Source: Saprospirales bacterium
GTDB taxonomy: Bacteria > Bacteroidota > Bacteroidia > Chitinophagales > Saprospiraceae
Reading direction: 5' to 3'
DNA length: 64,000 nt
Assembly: GCA_002698985.1 (NCBI GenBank)
Contig: PAAY01000097.1
Location: 28,365-92,364, forward strand
The notes beneath the pieces were generated by a model. That model saw only the letters and a program-made list of their open reading frames with translations. It was not told the origin of the DNA and did no database searches. Positions 49,234 through 56,834 of the stretch are shown here, in pieces. Positions within the stretch are counted from its first letter, which is position 1, and each line of letters opens with the position of its first letter. A program made the position numbers and the translations under genes.

Positions 49234-51009
49234 ATGAATCAGTTTTTCAAATTCGTTCTCGCCTCCATGATAGGATTTGCGCTGGCAGCCGTTGCCCTGG
49301 GCGCATTGTTTTTCTTCATGATGCTTGGTGCTGCAGCCACTTCCAAACCCACCGTTTCCGTCTCAAAGAATTCGGTGCTGCACCTCACCCTCAACCAGCC
49401 CATGCCGGAGCAAAGCAACAATGTCGAGATGGGCATGTTCGATTTCAGCACTGAGGAGATTCCCGGTCTCCAGGCCAGCATCGATGCCATCAGGCACGCC
49501 AAAACAGACGATAAAATTTCCGGCATTTTCATACATCCGGATCAGGGCGTTAGCATGGGGCTGGCTTCCTCGAAAGCCTTCCGAAATGCGCTGGAAGATT
49601 TCAAGACCAGCGGCAAATGGGTCATCTCCTATTCCAAATACTACACCCAGGGTTCTTACTACCTCGCTTCTGTGGCGGATGAGGTGTACGTCAACCCGAT
49701 GGGGACTATTGACATCCACGGCTTCTCTGCCACCATCCCGTTTTTCAAAGACATGCTCGACAAGCTGGGCATCAAGATGCAGGTCTTCTACGCCGGCGAT
49801 TTTAAAAGTGCCACAGAGCCGTACCGCCTCAACAAGATGAGCGAACAGAACCGCCTGCAACTCCGGGAATTTCTGGAACCCATTTTCATGCAGTTCCTCG
49901 GCGACATTGCCGAAGATAGAAATCTGGATGTTCACTCGCTTCGCAACGTCATCGACACGCTGGGTGTGCGAAATGCCGAAGACGCCGTTCGTTACGGCCT
50001 GGCTGATTCGGTGGTTTACATCGATGCCGTACTCGCGGATATGAGAACCAGGCTGGGACTTAAGGATGATGACAAAGTGAAAATGGTGTCGCTGCCGAAA
50101 TATGTTTCCAGCTTCGCCAAAGACCGTGGCAAAGGCAAGGACAAAATAGCAGTGGTTTATGCGGAAGGCACCATCGTTGCCGGCAAGGGTGAGCGCGGCA
50201 GCATCGGCGATGACAAATACGTCAAGTTGCTTCGCAAAATTCGGAAAGATGAGCACGTGAAAGCTGTTGTCCTTCGGGTAAATTCGCCCGGTGGTTCTGC
50301 CCTTGCTTCGGAAAACATCTGGCGGGAACTGCAACTCATCAGGGAGGAAGGAAAAAAAGTCGTCGTCTCGATGGGGGATTATGCCGCCTCCGGTGGTTAT
50401 TACATTTCCTGCGAAGCAGATACCATCTTTGCACAACCCAATACGCTGACCGGCTCCATCGGGGTCTTCTCCATGATTCCGAATGCCAAAACGCTCTTCG
50501 AAGAAAAACTTGGCATCCATTGGGATTCCGTCAAGACCACCAAAAACTCCATCGGCATCAATACCGTTTTCGACCTTTCTGACGACGAACAAAAATACCT
50601 TGAAGAGATGACCGTGCAGGTCTATGAGCGCTTCCTGCAACGGGTGGCCGAGGGCCGTGGCATGCACCGGGATTCCGTCCACAAAATAGCGCAGGGCCGC
50701 ATCTGGTCAGGTGAAAAAGCCAGGGAATTGGGCCTCGTCGATGCCATTGGCGGACTGGACGACGCCATAGCCGCCGCCGCCCAAATGACCGGCCTTGAAA
50801 AGTACAAAACGGTGGAGTATCCCATCCTTCCCGATCCCATCACCGAGCTCCTCGAAGAACTCACTGGACAGGGCGATGACAACGCCGTCAAAGCGGAAAT
50901 CCTCAAACAGGAACTGGGCGAATTCTACCCCTACTTCATGCACATCAGGGAGGTGATGCAAACCAAAGGCCCCCAGGCCCGCCTGCCGGTGATGGTGGAA
51001 TTTAACTAG
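49234..51009 (+). CDS. sppA: Signal peptide peptidase SppA, 67K type
   Basis: A 591-residue tandem S49 protease anchored by an N-terminal helix (LASMIGFALAAVALGALFFFMML). The first domain supplies the general base Lys191 in GDFKSATEPYR, and the second the nucleophile Ser386 in YAASGGYYISC, as in E. coli SppA. ATG 49234 is chosen because it begins directly before the membrane helix. The enzyme degrades cleaved signal peptides in the inner membrane. It is followed by an array of hairpin repeats. Confidence 0.94.
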   Translation: MNQFFKFVLASMIGFALAAVALGALFFFMMLGAAATSKPTVSVSKNSVLHLTLNQPMPEQSNNVEMGMFDFSTEEIPGLQASIDAIRHAKTDDKISGIFIHPDQGVSMGLASSKAFRNALEDFKTSGKWVISYSKYYTQGSYYLASVADEVYVNPMGTIDIHGFSATIPFFKDMLDKLGIKMQVFYAGDFKSATEPYRLNKMSEQNRLQLREFLEPIFMQFLGDIAEDRNLDVHSLRNVIDTLGVRNAEDAVRYGLADSVVYIDAVLADMRTRLGLKDDDKVKMVSLPKYVSSFAKDRGKGKDKIAVVYAEGTIVAGKGERGSIGDDKYVKLLRKIRKDEHVKAVVLRVNSPGGSALASENIWRELQLIREEGKKVVVSMGDYAASGGYYISCEADTIFAQPNTLTGSIGVFSMIPNAKTLFEEKLGIHWDSVKTTKNSIGINTVFDLSDDEQKYLEEMTVQVYERFLQRVAEGRGMHRDSVHKIAQGRIWSGEKARELGLVDAIGGLDDAIAAAAQMTGLEKYKTVEYPILPDPITELLEELTGQGDDNAVKAEILKQELGEFYPYFMHIREVMQTKGPQARLPVMVEFN

Positions 51010-51012
51010 CAA

Positions 51013-51187
51013 GCCCTGCGGGCGTTTTGCCGCCTGTGGCGGGTTTAGTCCGCCTTACGGCGGAGTTTAAAAACCTGCGGTTGGTTTAGTCCGCCTGGCG
51101 GCGGAGTTTAGCCTACCTGTGGCAGAGTTTAAAAACCTGCGGTTGGTTTAGTCCGCCTTACGGCGGAGTTTAGATGCCCTTTGGGCA
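51013..51187. repeat. Array of about eight short hairpins with GTTTA linkers
   Basis: Units include GCCC-TGC-GGGC (51013-51023), CCGCC-TGT-GGCGG (51030-51042), TCCGCC-TTAC-GGCGGA (51049-51064 and again about 51152-51167), AACC-TGC-GGTT (51072-51082 and about 51135-51145), TCCGCC-TGGC-GGCGGA (about 51090-51105), an imperfect CTACC-TGT-GGCAG and ATGCCC-TTT-GGGCAT (about 51174-51188). Linkers are variants of GTTTA(G/A). The stems vary while pairing is kept. It lies directly after sppA. Confidence 0.8.
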
Positions 51188-51239
51188 TGTTTATTGGCGG
51201 CGTTGGGCTGCTGTTTAGAATGCCTCAGTCTTTCAATAA

Positions 51240-51288
51240 AACCAAAAAAACCAAAACAGCTGACAGCACTCAAAGTGCTGTCAGCTGT
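51240..51288 (-). terminator. Terminator of the C1 peptidase gene
   Basis: A perfect 15-bp stem (51256-51270 with 51274-51288, loop CAA). On the minus strand it is followed by TTTTGGTTTTTTTGG, a U-rich tract. Confidence 0.8.
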
Positions 51289-51322
51289 AAAAACCTCAAA
51301 AACCCTTCAGAAAAATCCTTCC

Positions 51323-52426
51323 TCAAAGGTTCCATCCAAGTTTCTTCTTCACATTTTCCGGAACGGCGTCTTTGTGCACCATGATGGAAACGGTCTTGAG
51401 CCGGAAGTAGGGCTCTGACATGTAGAGGTAGCCATCGTATGGGCTGATTTCTCCCCAGGAATTCTTGATGTAGAAATAATGCGTTCCGTTCTGGTCTTTG
51501 GCCACGCCGGTGATGTGCATCAGGTGGTCGTCGGTGGTGGAAAAGGATTCGAAAGTTTGCTGGCGCAATTCCTGGGTGGCAGATACTTCCTCACCGGGTT
51601 TCTCCCACACTTCCTCGCCGCGGTCATTGGCGGGCAGCACGGCGATGCCTTTTCGGGCGGAGAAGGTCTTTTCGCTTACGTCACCGTCCCATGCGACGGA
51701 GTAGCCGTTTTCAACAGCGTTTTCGGCAATGGCCACCAGGTCTTCGATGGGCACATTGATGAAGCTGCCGTTGCTCCAGTTGTCGGGGATTTCCAAAACG
51801 AAACTGCTGTAGAAGGGGTGGTGAGTGTAAGAGGTGAAAGAAACGTAATCACCGGGATCGATGCCGAGGGAGGCGGCAAAGGTCTTCGGTGTGTAGGTTT
51901 TTCCCTTGTAATTAAAGTTTTCCGGAACGGACCCCATGTAATTGTCGATGACGGTCCGGTAGGCATTCATCCACTTTTCGCTGGTGCTCTTGCTTTTGAG
52001 TGCTGTTTCCACAATGGCCTTGAGCATGGCTTCCATTTCGCTGTGGTCGTACCGGTTTTCGCCGGGCAGCAGGCCGCTGTACACTTCCTGCGGAACGGCG
52101 CCGGCAGCGGCGTATGCGTTGATTACGTCGTGAGCCAGACCGCCCTGGCCAAACTGGGCTTTGCCCTGGCGCAGGTAGTAGTTGAGGGCTTTATCTTCGT
52201 AATTTTTACGAACGAAGTACATCTCCGAAAGGTCGATGTCTCTTTTGCCCATCCTGATCAGCTCCGCTTCCAAAAAGGAGGAGGTCGCAAAACTCCAGCA
52301 AGTGCCGGTGCGGTCCTGGCTGGTGACAGGTGTGCAGTGGCAGTCGCTGATCATGGTGAACTGGTATTGCCCGAAGGCAATTGAAATGCTGAAAATCAGG
52401 GAAAGGGTGAAGAAAGCTTTTTTCAT
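51323..52426 (-). CDS. Secreted papain-like (C1) peptidase, bleomycin-hydrolase type
   Basis: A 367-residue cysteine peptidase with a signal peptide (MKKAFFTLSLIFSISIAFGQ), so it acts outside the cytoplasm. Nucleophile Cys43 is in RTGTCWSFAT, the catalytic His in DDHLMHITGV and the Asn in YFYIKNSWGE, matching the C1B / aminopeptidase C group (cf. PepC). Start ATG 52426 is preferred; an ATG two codons earlier is equally possible. It is monocistronic, ends at a strong terminator and is divergent from glpD. It is far from the gasdermin-like gene. Confidence 0.9.
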   Translation of the reverse strand: MKKAFFTLSLIFSISIAFGQYQFTMISDCHCTPVTSQDRTGTCWSFATSSFLEAELIRMGKRDIDLSEMYFVRKNYEDKALNYYLRQGKAQFGQGGLAHDVINAYAAAGAVPQEVYSGLLPGENRYDHSEMEAMLKAIVETALKSKSTSEKWMNAYRTVIDNYMGSVPENFNYKGKTYTPKTFAASLGIDPGDYVSFTSYTHHPFYSSFVLEIPDNWSNGSFINVPIEDLVAIAENAVENGYSVAWDGDVSEKTFSARKGIAVLPANDRGEEVWEKPGEEVSATQELRQQTFESFSTTDDHLMHITGVAKDQNGTHYFYIKNSWGEISPYDGYLYMSEPYFRLKTVSIMVHKDAVPENVKKKLGWNL

Positions 52427-52522
52427 GTCCATTATTTTTTACTCATTTGTCTTCGAAACCGGCTACTTGCCAATGGTCTTGGCGGGCTCCGGAATCGCAA
52501 AGTGCAAGTTTACTCAAATAAG

Positions 52523-54160
52523 ATGAACAAAGCCTCCAATCTCCATCGTAGCGAAATAGCCGCTGAATTGCAAAAGGATCCTTTTGACCTGTTGGTGGTG
52601 GGTGGGGGCATCACCGGTGCCGGCATTGCCCTGGATGCAGCCTCCAGAGGATTGAAAGTGGCGCTGGTGGAGCGGGAGGATTTTGCTTCCGGCACCAGCA
52701 GCAAGTCCACCAAACTCATTCACGGAGGCTTGCGGTACCTCAAGAATCTGGAATTCCTGTTGGTGCGGGAAGTGGGCCGTGAGCGGGCAGTGGTGCACGG
52801 ACTGGCACCTCATCTGGTGGTTCCGGAAAAAATGCTCTTGCCCATTCTGAGAAAAGGCACCTTCGGAAAATTCAGTACCTCCATCGGGCTCTGGCTCTAT
52901 GATCTGCTGGCCGGGGTGAAAGAAGAAGACAAAAGAAGGATGTTGAGCAGGGAAGCCACAGTTGCGGAAGAGCCATTGGTGAAACGCCCGGACTTGCTGG
53001 GGGGCGGCCTGTACGCCGAATACCGCACCGATGACGCAAGGCTGACCATCGAAGTGGTCAAAACGGCCATCCGGCACGGGGCGCTTTGTCTCAATTACTG
53101 CCCGGTAGAGGACTTCCATTACGAGGAAGGAAAGGTGGCCGGGGCCCTTTGCCGGGATGCCCTGACCGGAAACATCATCCCCATTGCAGCCCGGCAGATC
53201 GTCAATGCAGCCGGCCCCTGGGTGGATGAATTGCGAAGCAAAGACAAGTCGCTGAAAGGCAAACACCTGTTCCTCAGCAAAGGTGTACACATCGTGGTGC
53301 CCCATGAGCGTCTGCCCCTCAAACACAGCGTATATTTCGACGTGCCGGACGGACGGATGATGTTTGCCATACCCCGGCACCGCAGCACCTACATCGGCAC
53401 CACCGACACGGCATACGAAGGCAGGCCGGAAGATGTGGCCGCCGATGCTGACGATGTGCAGTACATCCTCGATGGCACCAATGCCATGTTTCCTTCGGTA
53501 AACCTGACAACAGCAGACGTGGAGAGCACCTGGGCCGGTTTGCGGCCGCTCATTTACGAAGAAGGCAAAAGCCCCGGTGAAATGAGCCGGAAAGACGAAA
53601 TCTTCGAATCGGAGAGCGGACTGGTCTCCATCGCCGGCGGCAAACTGACGGGCTACCGGCTCATGGCCCAAAAAGTGGTGGACCTCGTTTTGCGAAGAAG
53701 GAAAAACCGTAAAGGGGATACCTTCGGCCCGTCACGGACGCATCACATACCTTTGAGCGATCAGCCATTCGCCAACACCGCCGAGGTGCGGCAATTTGAA
53801 AATGACCTGCACGAACTGGTGCAAAAGGCAGGACTGCCGCCGTGGAAGTGTTTTTCGCTGACAGAAATGTACGGCCGTTATGCGCAGGACATTGTCGAAG
53901 CCGCCATCCAACTGGGAGGCGGAGAGGAGGCGCTCATCCGGGCAGAGCTGCACCACAGTCTGGAACACGAACTCGTCGCCACGGCTCTCGATTTTTACGA
54001 ACGCCGCAGCGGCCGCCTGTTCTTTGAAATAGACAGTGTGGCGCCATCCATGGACTTTGTAATTCCGGAACTGAAAAATGCCTTTGGCTGGCCGGATGAA
54101 CTGGCAAGCGATGCTGCCGGAATCGTGAAATGCGAAATCGATAAGGCAAAGGTCTTTTAA
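52523..54160 (+). CDS. glpD: Glycerol-3-phosphate dehydrogenase (FAD-dependent)
   Basis: A 545-residue flavoprotein that oxidises glycerol-3-phosphate to dihydroxyacetone phosphate at the membrane and feeds electrons to quinones. The FAD-binding site is DLLVVGGGITGAGIALDAASR (~22-42), followed by SGTSSKSTKLIHGGLRYL, the DAO family signature. TYIGTTDTAYEG and the C-terminal region YGRYAQDIVE are typical. ATG 52523 is chosen over a GTG seven codons earlier. No glycerol facilitator or kinase is nearby. Confidence 0.94.
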   Translation: MNKASNLHRSEIAAELQKDPFDLLVVGGGITGAGIALDAASRGLKVALVEREDFASGTSSKSTKLIHGGLRYLKNLEFLLVREVGRERAVVHGLAPHLVVPEKMLLPILRKGTFGKFSTSIGLWLYDLLAGVKEEDKRRMLSREATVAEEPLVKRPDLLGGGLYAEYRTDDARLTIEVVKTAIRHGALCLNYCPVEDFHYEEGKVAGALCRDALTGNIIPIAARQIVNAAGPWVDELRSKDKSLKGKHLFLSKGVHIVVPHERLPLKHSVYFDVPDGRMMFAIPRHRSTYIGTTDTAYEGRPEDVAADADDVQYILDGTNAMFPSVNLTTADVESTWAGLRPLIYEEGKSPGEMSRKDEIFESESGLVSIAGGKLTGYRLMAQKVVDLVLRRRKNRKGDTFGPSRTHHIPLSDQPFANTAEVRQFENDLHELVQKAGLPPWKCFSLTEMYGRYAQDIVEAAIQLGGGEEALIRAELHHSLEHELVATALDFYERRSGRLFFEIDSVAPSMDFVIPELKNAFGWPDELASDAAGIVKCEIDKAKVF

Positions 54161-54237
54161 GGGGGTTTTTTAGGTTTTTGTTTTTGGTTTTTTAGGTTTT
54201 TGGCCCTGAGCTTCCTTCCAAAAAAAACTCAAAACCC

Positions 54238-54560
54238 TGAGCCTACTGCAAAAAGTAGCTATGAAGTAAATCTTTGCAATTTAGCAGACTCTGTCCCCCC
54301 TCGAGGGGGGATAAGGGGGGTGATTTTATACAATTTGCAAGTATCTGTAAAATCAACCCTCCTGCAATTCTAAAACTGCTGCAAATGAGGGAAATCATTG
54401 GTAATCAGGGTATTCACCCCCCTGCCCCCCCTCAAGGGGGGAGGAGGCGCTAGCAAAGGTGAACAGCAGTGTAACCATCGATGATTCAAGAATTCAGGGG
54501 AAGTTAATTCTTAAATGAACAATCGATTCCTTAAAAAATGACTTTTTGCAGTGCACTCAA
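54238..54560. mobile_element. Inverted-repeat-bounded element A (MITE-like)
   Basis: The right end is ACTTTTTGCAGTGCACTCAA (54541-54560), and the left end (about 54237-54256) is its imperfect inverse, about 16 of 20 positions. Inside lies a second, inverted pair of C/G-rich blocks (54293-54322 and 54412-54442, each with a palindrome such as CCCCCCTCGAGGGGGG). No coding potential is visible. The words CTCAAAACCC at 54228-54237 and 54556-54565 flank it directly, possibly a target duplication or low complexity. It precedes recQ. Confidence 0.6.
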
Positions 54561-54609
54561 AACCCTCAAAAACCCAAAAAACCTTTAAAAACCCTCAAAA
54601 ACCTCAATC

Positions 54610-56430
54610 ATGAGCGAACAATTACAGAAAGCCAGGGAAGCCCTCCAGCGATATTTTGGGTACCGGGAATTCAGGCCTCTGCAGGCCGAGGTCATCCAGT
54701 GCATTTACGACGGAAAAGACGTGCTTCTGCTGATGCCTACGGGTGGCGGCAAGAGCATTTGTTACCAGCTACCTGCCCTGACCCTCGAGGGTTGCTGCGT
54801 GGTGGTCTCGCCCTTGATCTCGCTGATGAAAGACCAGGTGGAAGGGCTGGTGGCCAATGGGGTAAAAGCTGCCTTTCTGAACAGCTCGCTCAGCTACGAG
54901 GAGCAGCAGGCCGTGGAGAACGACCTTTACAATGGTAAGCTGGACCTACTTTACACTTCACCGGAGAAAATGTGCAGCCAGGAGTTTTTCACCCTGCTCA
55001 AGGCTGCCAAAATCAGCCTCTTCGCCATCGATGAGGCGCATTGCATTTCGAGCTGGGGACATGATTTCCGGCCGGAATACCGCAAACTGACCTTCCTGAA
55101 ACAGAGCTTTCCGGATGTCCCGGTCATTGCCGTTACCGCCACCGCCGACAAGCTGACCCGGAAAGACATTGCCCGGCAACTGAAACTCCATAGGCCCGAA
55201 GTCTTCGTAGCCTCTTTCGACCGGCCGAACATCTTTCTGGAAGCCCGCCCGGGAAGGAAGAAGTTTGAGCAGATCCGGGATTTTATCCGGCGCCGTCCTG
55301 GTCAGCCGGGGATTGTTTACTGCCTGGCCAAAAAGAGCTGTGAGAGCCTCGCTGCCAAGTTGCAGGAGGCGGGCATCAGCGCCGACAGCTACCACGCCGG
55401 CCACGATTCGCTCCGGCGCTCTTCCGTGCAGGAGGATTTCATCGCCGACCGCACACAGGTCATCTGCGCCACCATTGCCTTCGGAATGGGCATCGACAAA
55501 AGCAATGTGCGCTGGGTCATCCATTACAACCTGCCCAAAAACATCGAGAGCTATTACCAGGAAATAGGCCGCTGCGGGCGGGATGGCGCTGCCGCCCATG
55601 CCCTGCTGTTCCACAGCTTTTCGGATGTGATGACCCTTCGCAATTTTATCACCTCTGAGCCTTCGGAAAACAGCCAGGTCTATCAGACCAAACTGGACCG
55701 GATGTACGAATACGCCACCGCCGCCATTTGCCGAAGGAAAATGCTCCTGAACTATTTCAACGAGGCCGTGGACAAAGACTGCGGCCATTGTGACGTGTGC
55801 AAAAATCCGCCGGAATATTTCGACGGAACCGTCACCGCTCAAAAGGCACTCTCGGCCGTGGCCCGCTGCAAAGAGCAGATCGGAACGGGCATGCTGGTGG
55901 ACATCCTGCGGGGCTCAAAAGGCTACCACCTCGTAAACGCCGGCTACGACAAGATCAAAACCTGGGGTGCCGGCCGGGAACACAACCAGGAAGCATGGTT
56001 TCAGTACATCAACCAACTCATCCTGCAAGGCTTGCTGGAAGTGGCCTACGAAGACCACAACAAGTTGCGGTTGACTCCAGCTGCCAGAGAAGTCCTCTTC
56101 AACGGCAAAAAGGTGAAACTGGTGAAAGCCGAAATCTTGAAAAAACGGCAGGAGGCCAAACCCGAAGTCAAACCCAAACGTGAAAGGGTGCGGGACGACC
56201 TCTTTCTTCACCTCCGGGAATTACGGCTCGAAATCGCACGCGAAAGGGGAGTGCCACCCTACATCATTTTCAGCGACGCCAGCCTGGAAGAAATGGCCGC
56301 CACGCGCCCCACCACCGAAGCCGATTTTGCCCAAATCAGCGGGGTGGGGGAGAAAAAACTCGAAGAATTTGGCCGCACTTTCATCAAGGCCATAGAGGAA
56401 TATCTGATTGAGGAGAAATCGAAAAGATGA
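54610..56430 (+). CDS. recQ: ATP-dependent DNA helicase RecQ
   Basis: A 606-residue 3'-5' helicase. Walker A is MPTGGGKSI (~42-50) and the DEAH box IDEAHCISSWGHDFRPEY (Asp141-His144). The SF2 motifs VIAVTATAD and AFGMGIDKSNVRWVIH lead to QEIGRCGRDG. A zinc-binding CRRKMLLNYF...CGHCDVC, a winged helix and a C-terminal HRDC domain (~525-600) complete it. The length matches E. coli RecQ. It is bracketed by two inverted-repeat-bounded elements (54238-54560 and 56536-56759). Confidence 0.96.
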   Translation: MSEQLQKAREALQRYFGYREFRPLQAEVIQCIYDGKDVLLLMPTGGGKSICYQLPALTLEGCCVVVSPLISLMKDQVEGLVANGVKAAFLNSSLSYEEQQAVENDLYNGKLDLLYTSPEKMCSQEFFTLLKAAKISLFAIDEAHCISSWGHDFRPEYRKLTFLKQSFPDVPVIAVTATADKLTRKDIARQLKLHRPEVFVASFDRPNIFLEARPGRKKFEQIRDFIRRRPGQPGIVYCLAKKSCESLAAKLQEAGISADSYHAGHDSLRRSSVQEDFIADRTQVICATIAFGMGIDKSNVRWVIHYNLPKNIESYYQEIGRCGRDGAAAHALLFHSFSDVMTLRNFITSEPSENSQVYQTKLDRMYEYATAAICRRKMLLNYFNEAVDKDCGHCDVCKNPPEYFDGTVTAQKALSAVARCKEQIGTGMLVDILRGSKGYHLVNAGYDKIKTWGAGREHNQEAWFQYINQLILQGLLEVAYEDHNKLRLTPAAREVLFNGKKVKLVKAEILKKRQEAKPEVKPKRERVRDDLFLHLRELRLEIARERGVPPYIIFSDASLEEMAATRPTTEADFAQISGVGEKKLEEFGRTFIKAIEEYLIEEKSKR

Positions 56431-56535
56431 GCCTGTCCGGCTATCGCCAGGACAGACGAGGAATCGAAGAATCGAAGAACCGCGGAATCGAAGGGGCCAA
56501 GGCAGGAAACCCATTGTTCCTCAGTTCTTCAATTC

Positions 56536-56759
56536 TTGAGTCCACTGCAAAAAGTCCGATTGACTAATTCCATTGGGAATTTCAACCATTTATCTACCGG
56601 ACGGAGTCCGGCTGGAAGAGGCACCGGACAGAGTCCGGCGCCAGCAACGACGCTGGTTCCGGACTCCGTCCGGGACCCTATCTTGTCGGACTCTGTCCGA
56701 CATTTTCAAGAAGGAATATCCTCGTTTGACGAGAATAACACTTTTTGCAGTGCACTCAA
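56536..56759. mobile_element. Inverted-repeat-bounded element B with hairpin cluster
   Basis: Left end TTGAGTCCACTGCAAAAAGT (56536-56555) and right end 56740-56759, whose inverse is TTGAGTGCACTGCAAAAAGT: 19 of 20 match. The right end is identical to that of element A. The interior carries a cluster of palindromes between 56597 and 56700. No coding potential is visible. Confidence 0.65.
56597..56700. repeat. Cluster of CCGGAC-type hairpins
   Basis: CCGGAC-GGA-GTCCGG (56597-56611), CCGGAC-AGA-GTCCGG (56624-56638), CCAGC-AACGAC-GCTGG (56641-56656), CCGGAC-TCC-GTCCGG (56659-56673) and TCGGAC-TCT-GTCCGA (56686-56700). Four of five have 6-bp stems and 3-nt loops. Confidence 0.8.
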
Positions 56760-56834
56760 TCCTCAGTTCCTCAGTTCCTCAGTTCTTCAAATCCTCAGTT
56801 CTTCAAATCCTCAGTTCTTCAAATCCTCATTTCC
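56760..56834. repeat. CCTCAGTTCTTCAAAT tandem repeats
   Basis: About three near-exact 16-bp copies of CCTCAGTTCTTCAAAT, preceded by shorter CCTCAGTT units, end at the stop codon of the M28 peptidase gene. The same words occur near 3305-3335 and 56519-56535. Confidence 0.75.

Noticed and set aside
51323..52426. C1 peptidase as activator of the gasdermin-like protein
   Set aside because: It is secreted, ordinary in its family and lies about 25 kb away in its own transcription unit, so no linkage can be claimed.
54238..56759. An insertion sequence with transposase
   Set aside because: No transposase or other mobile-element gene exists between the inverted ends apart from recQ; only MITE-like elements can be supported.
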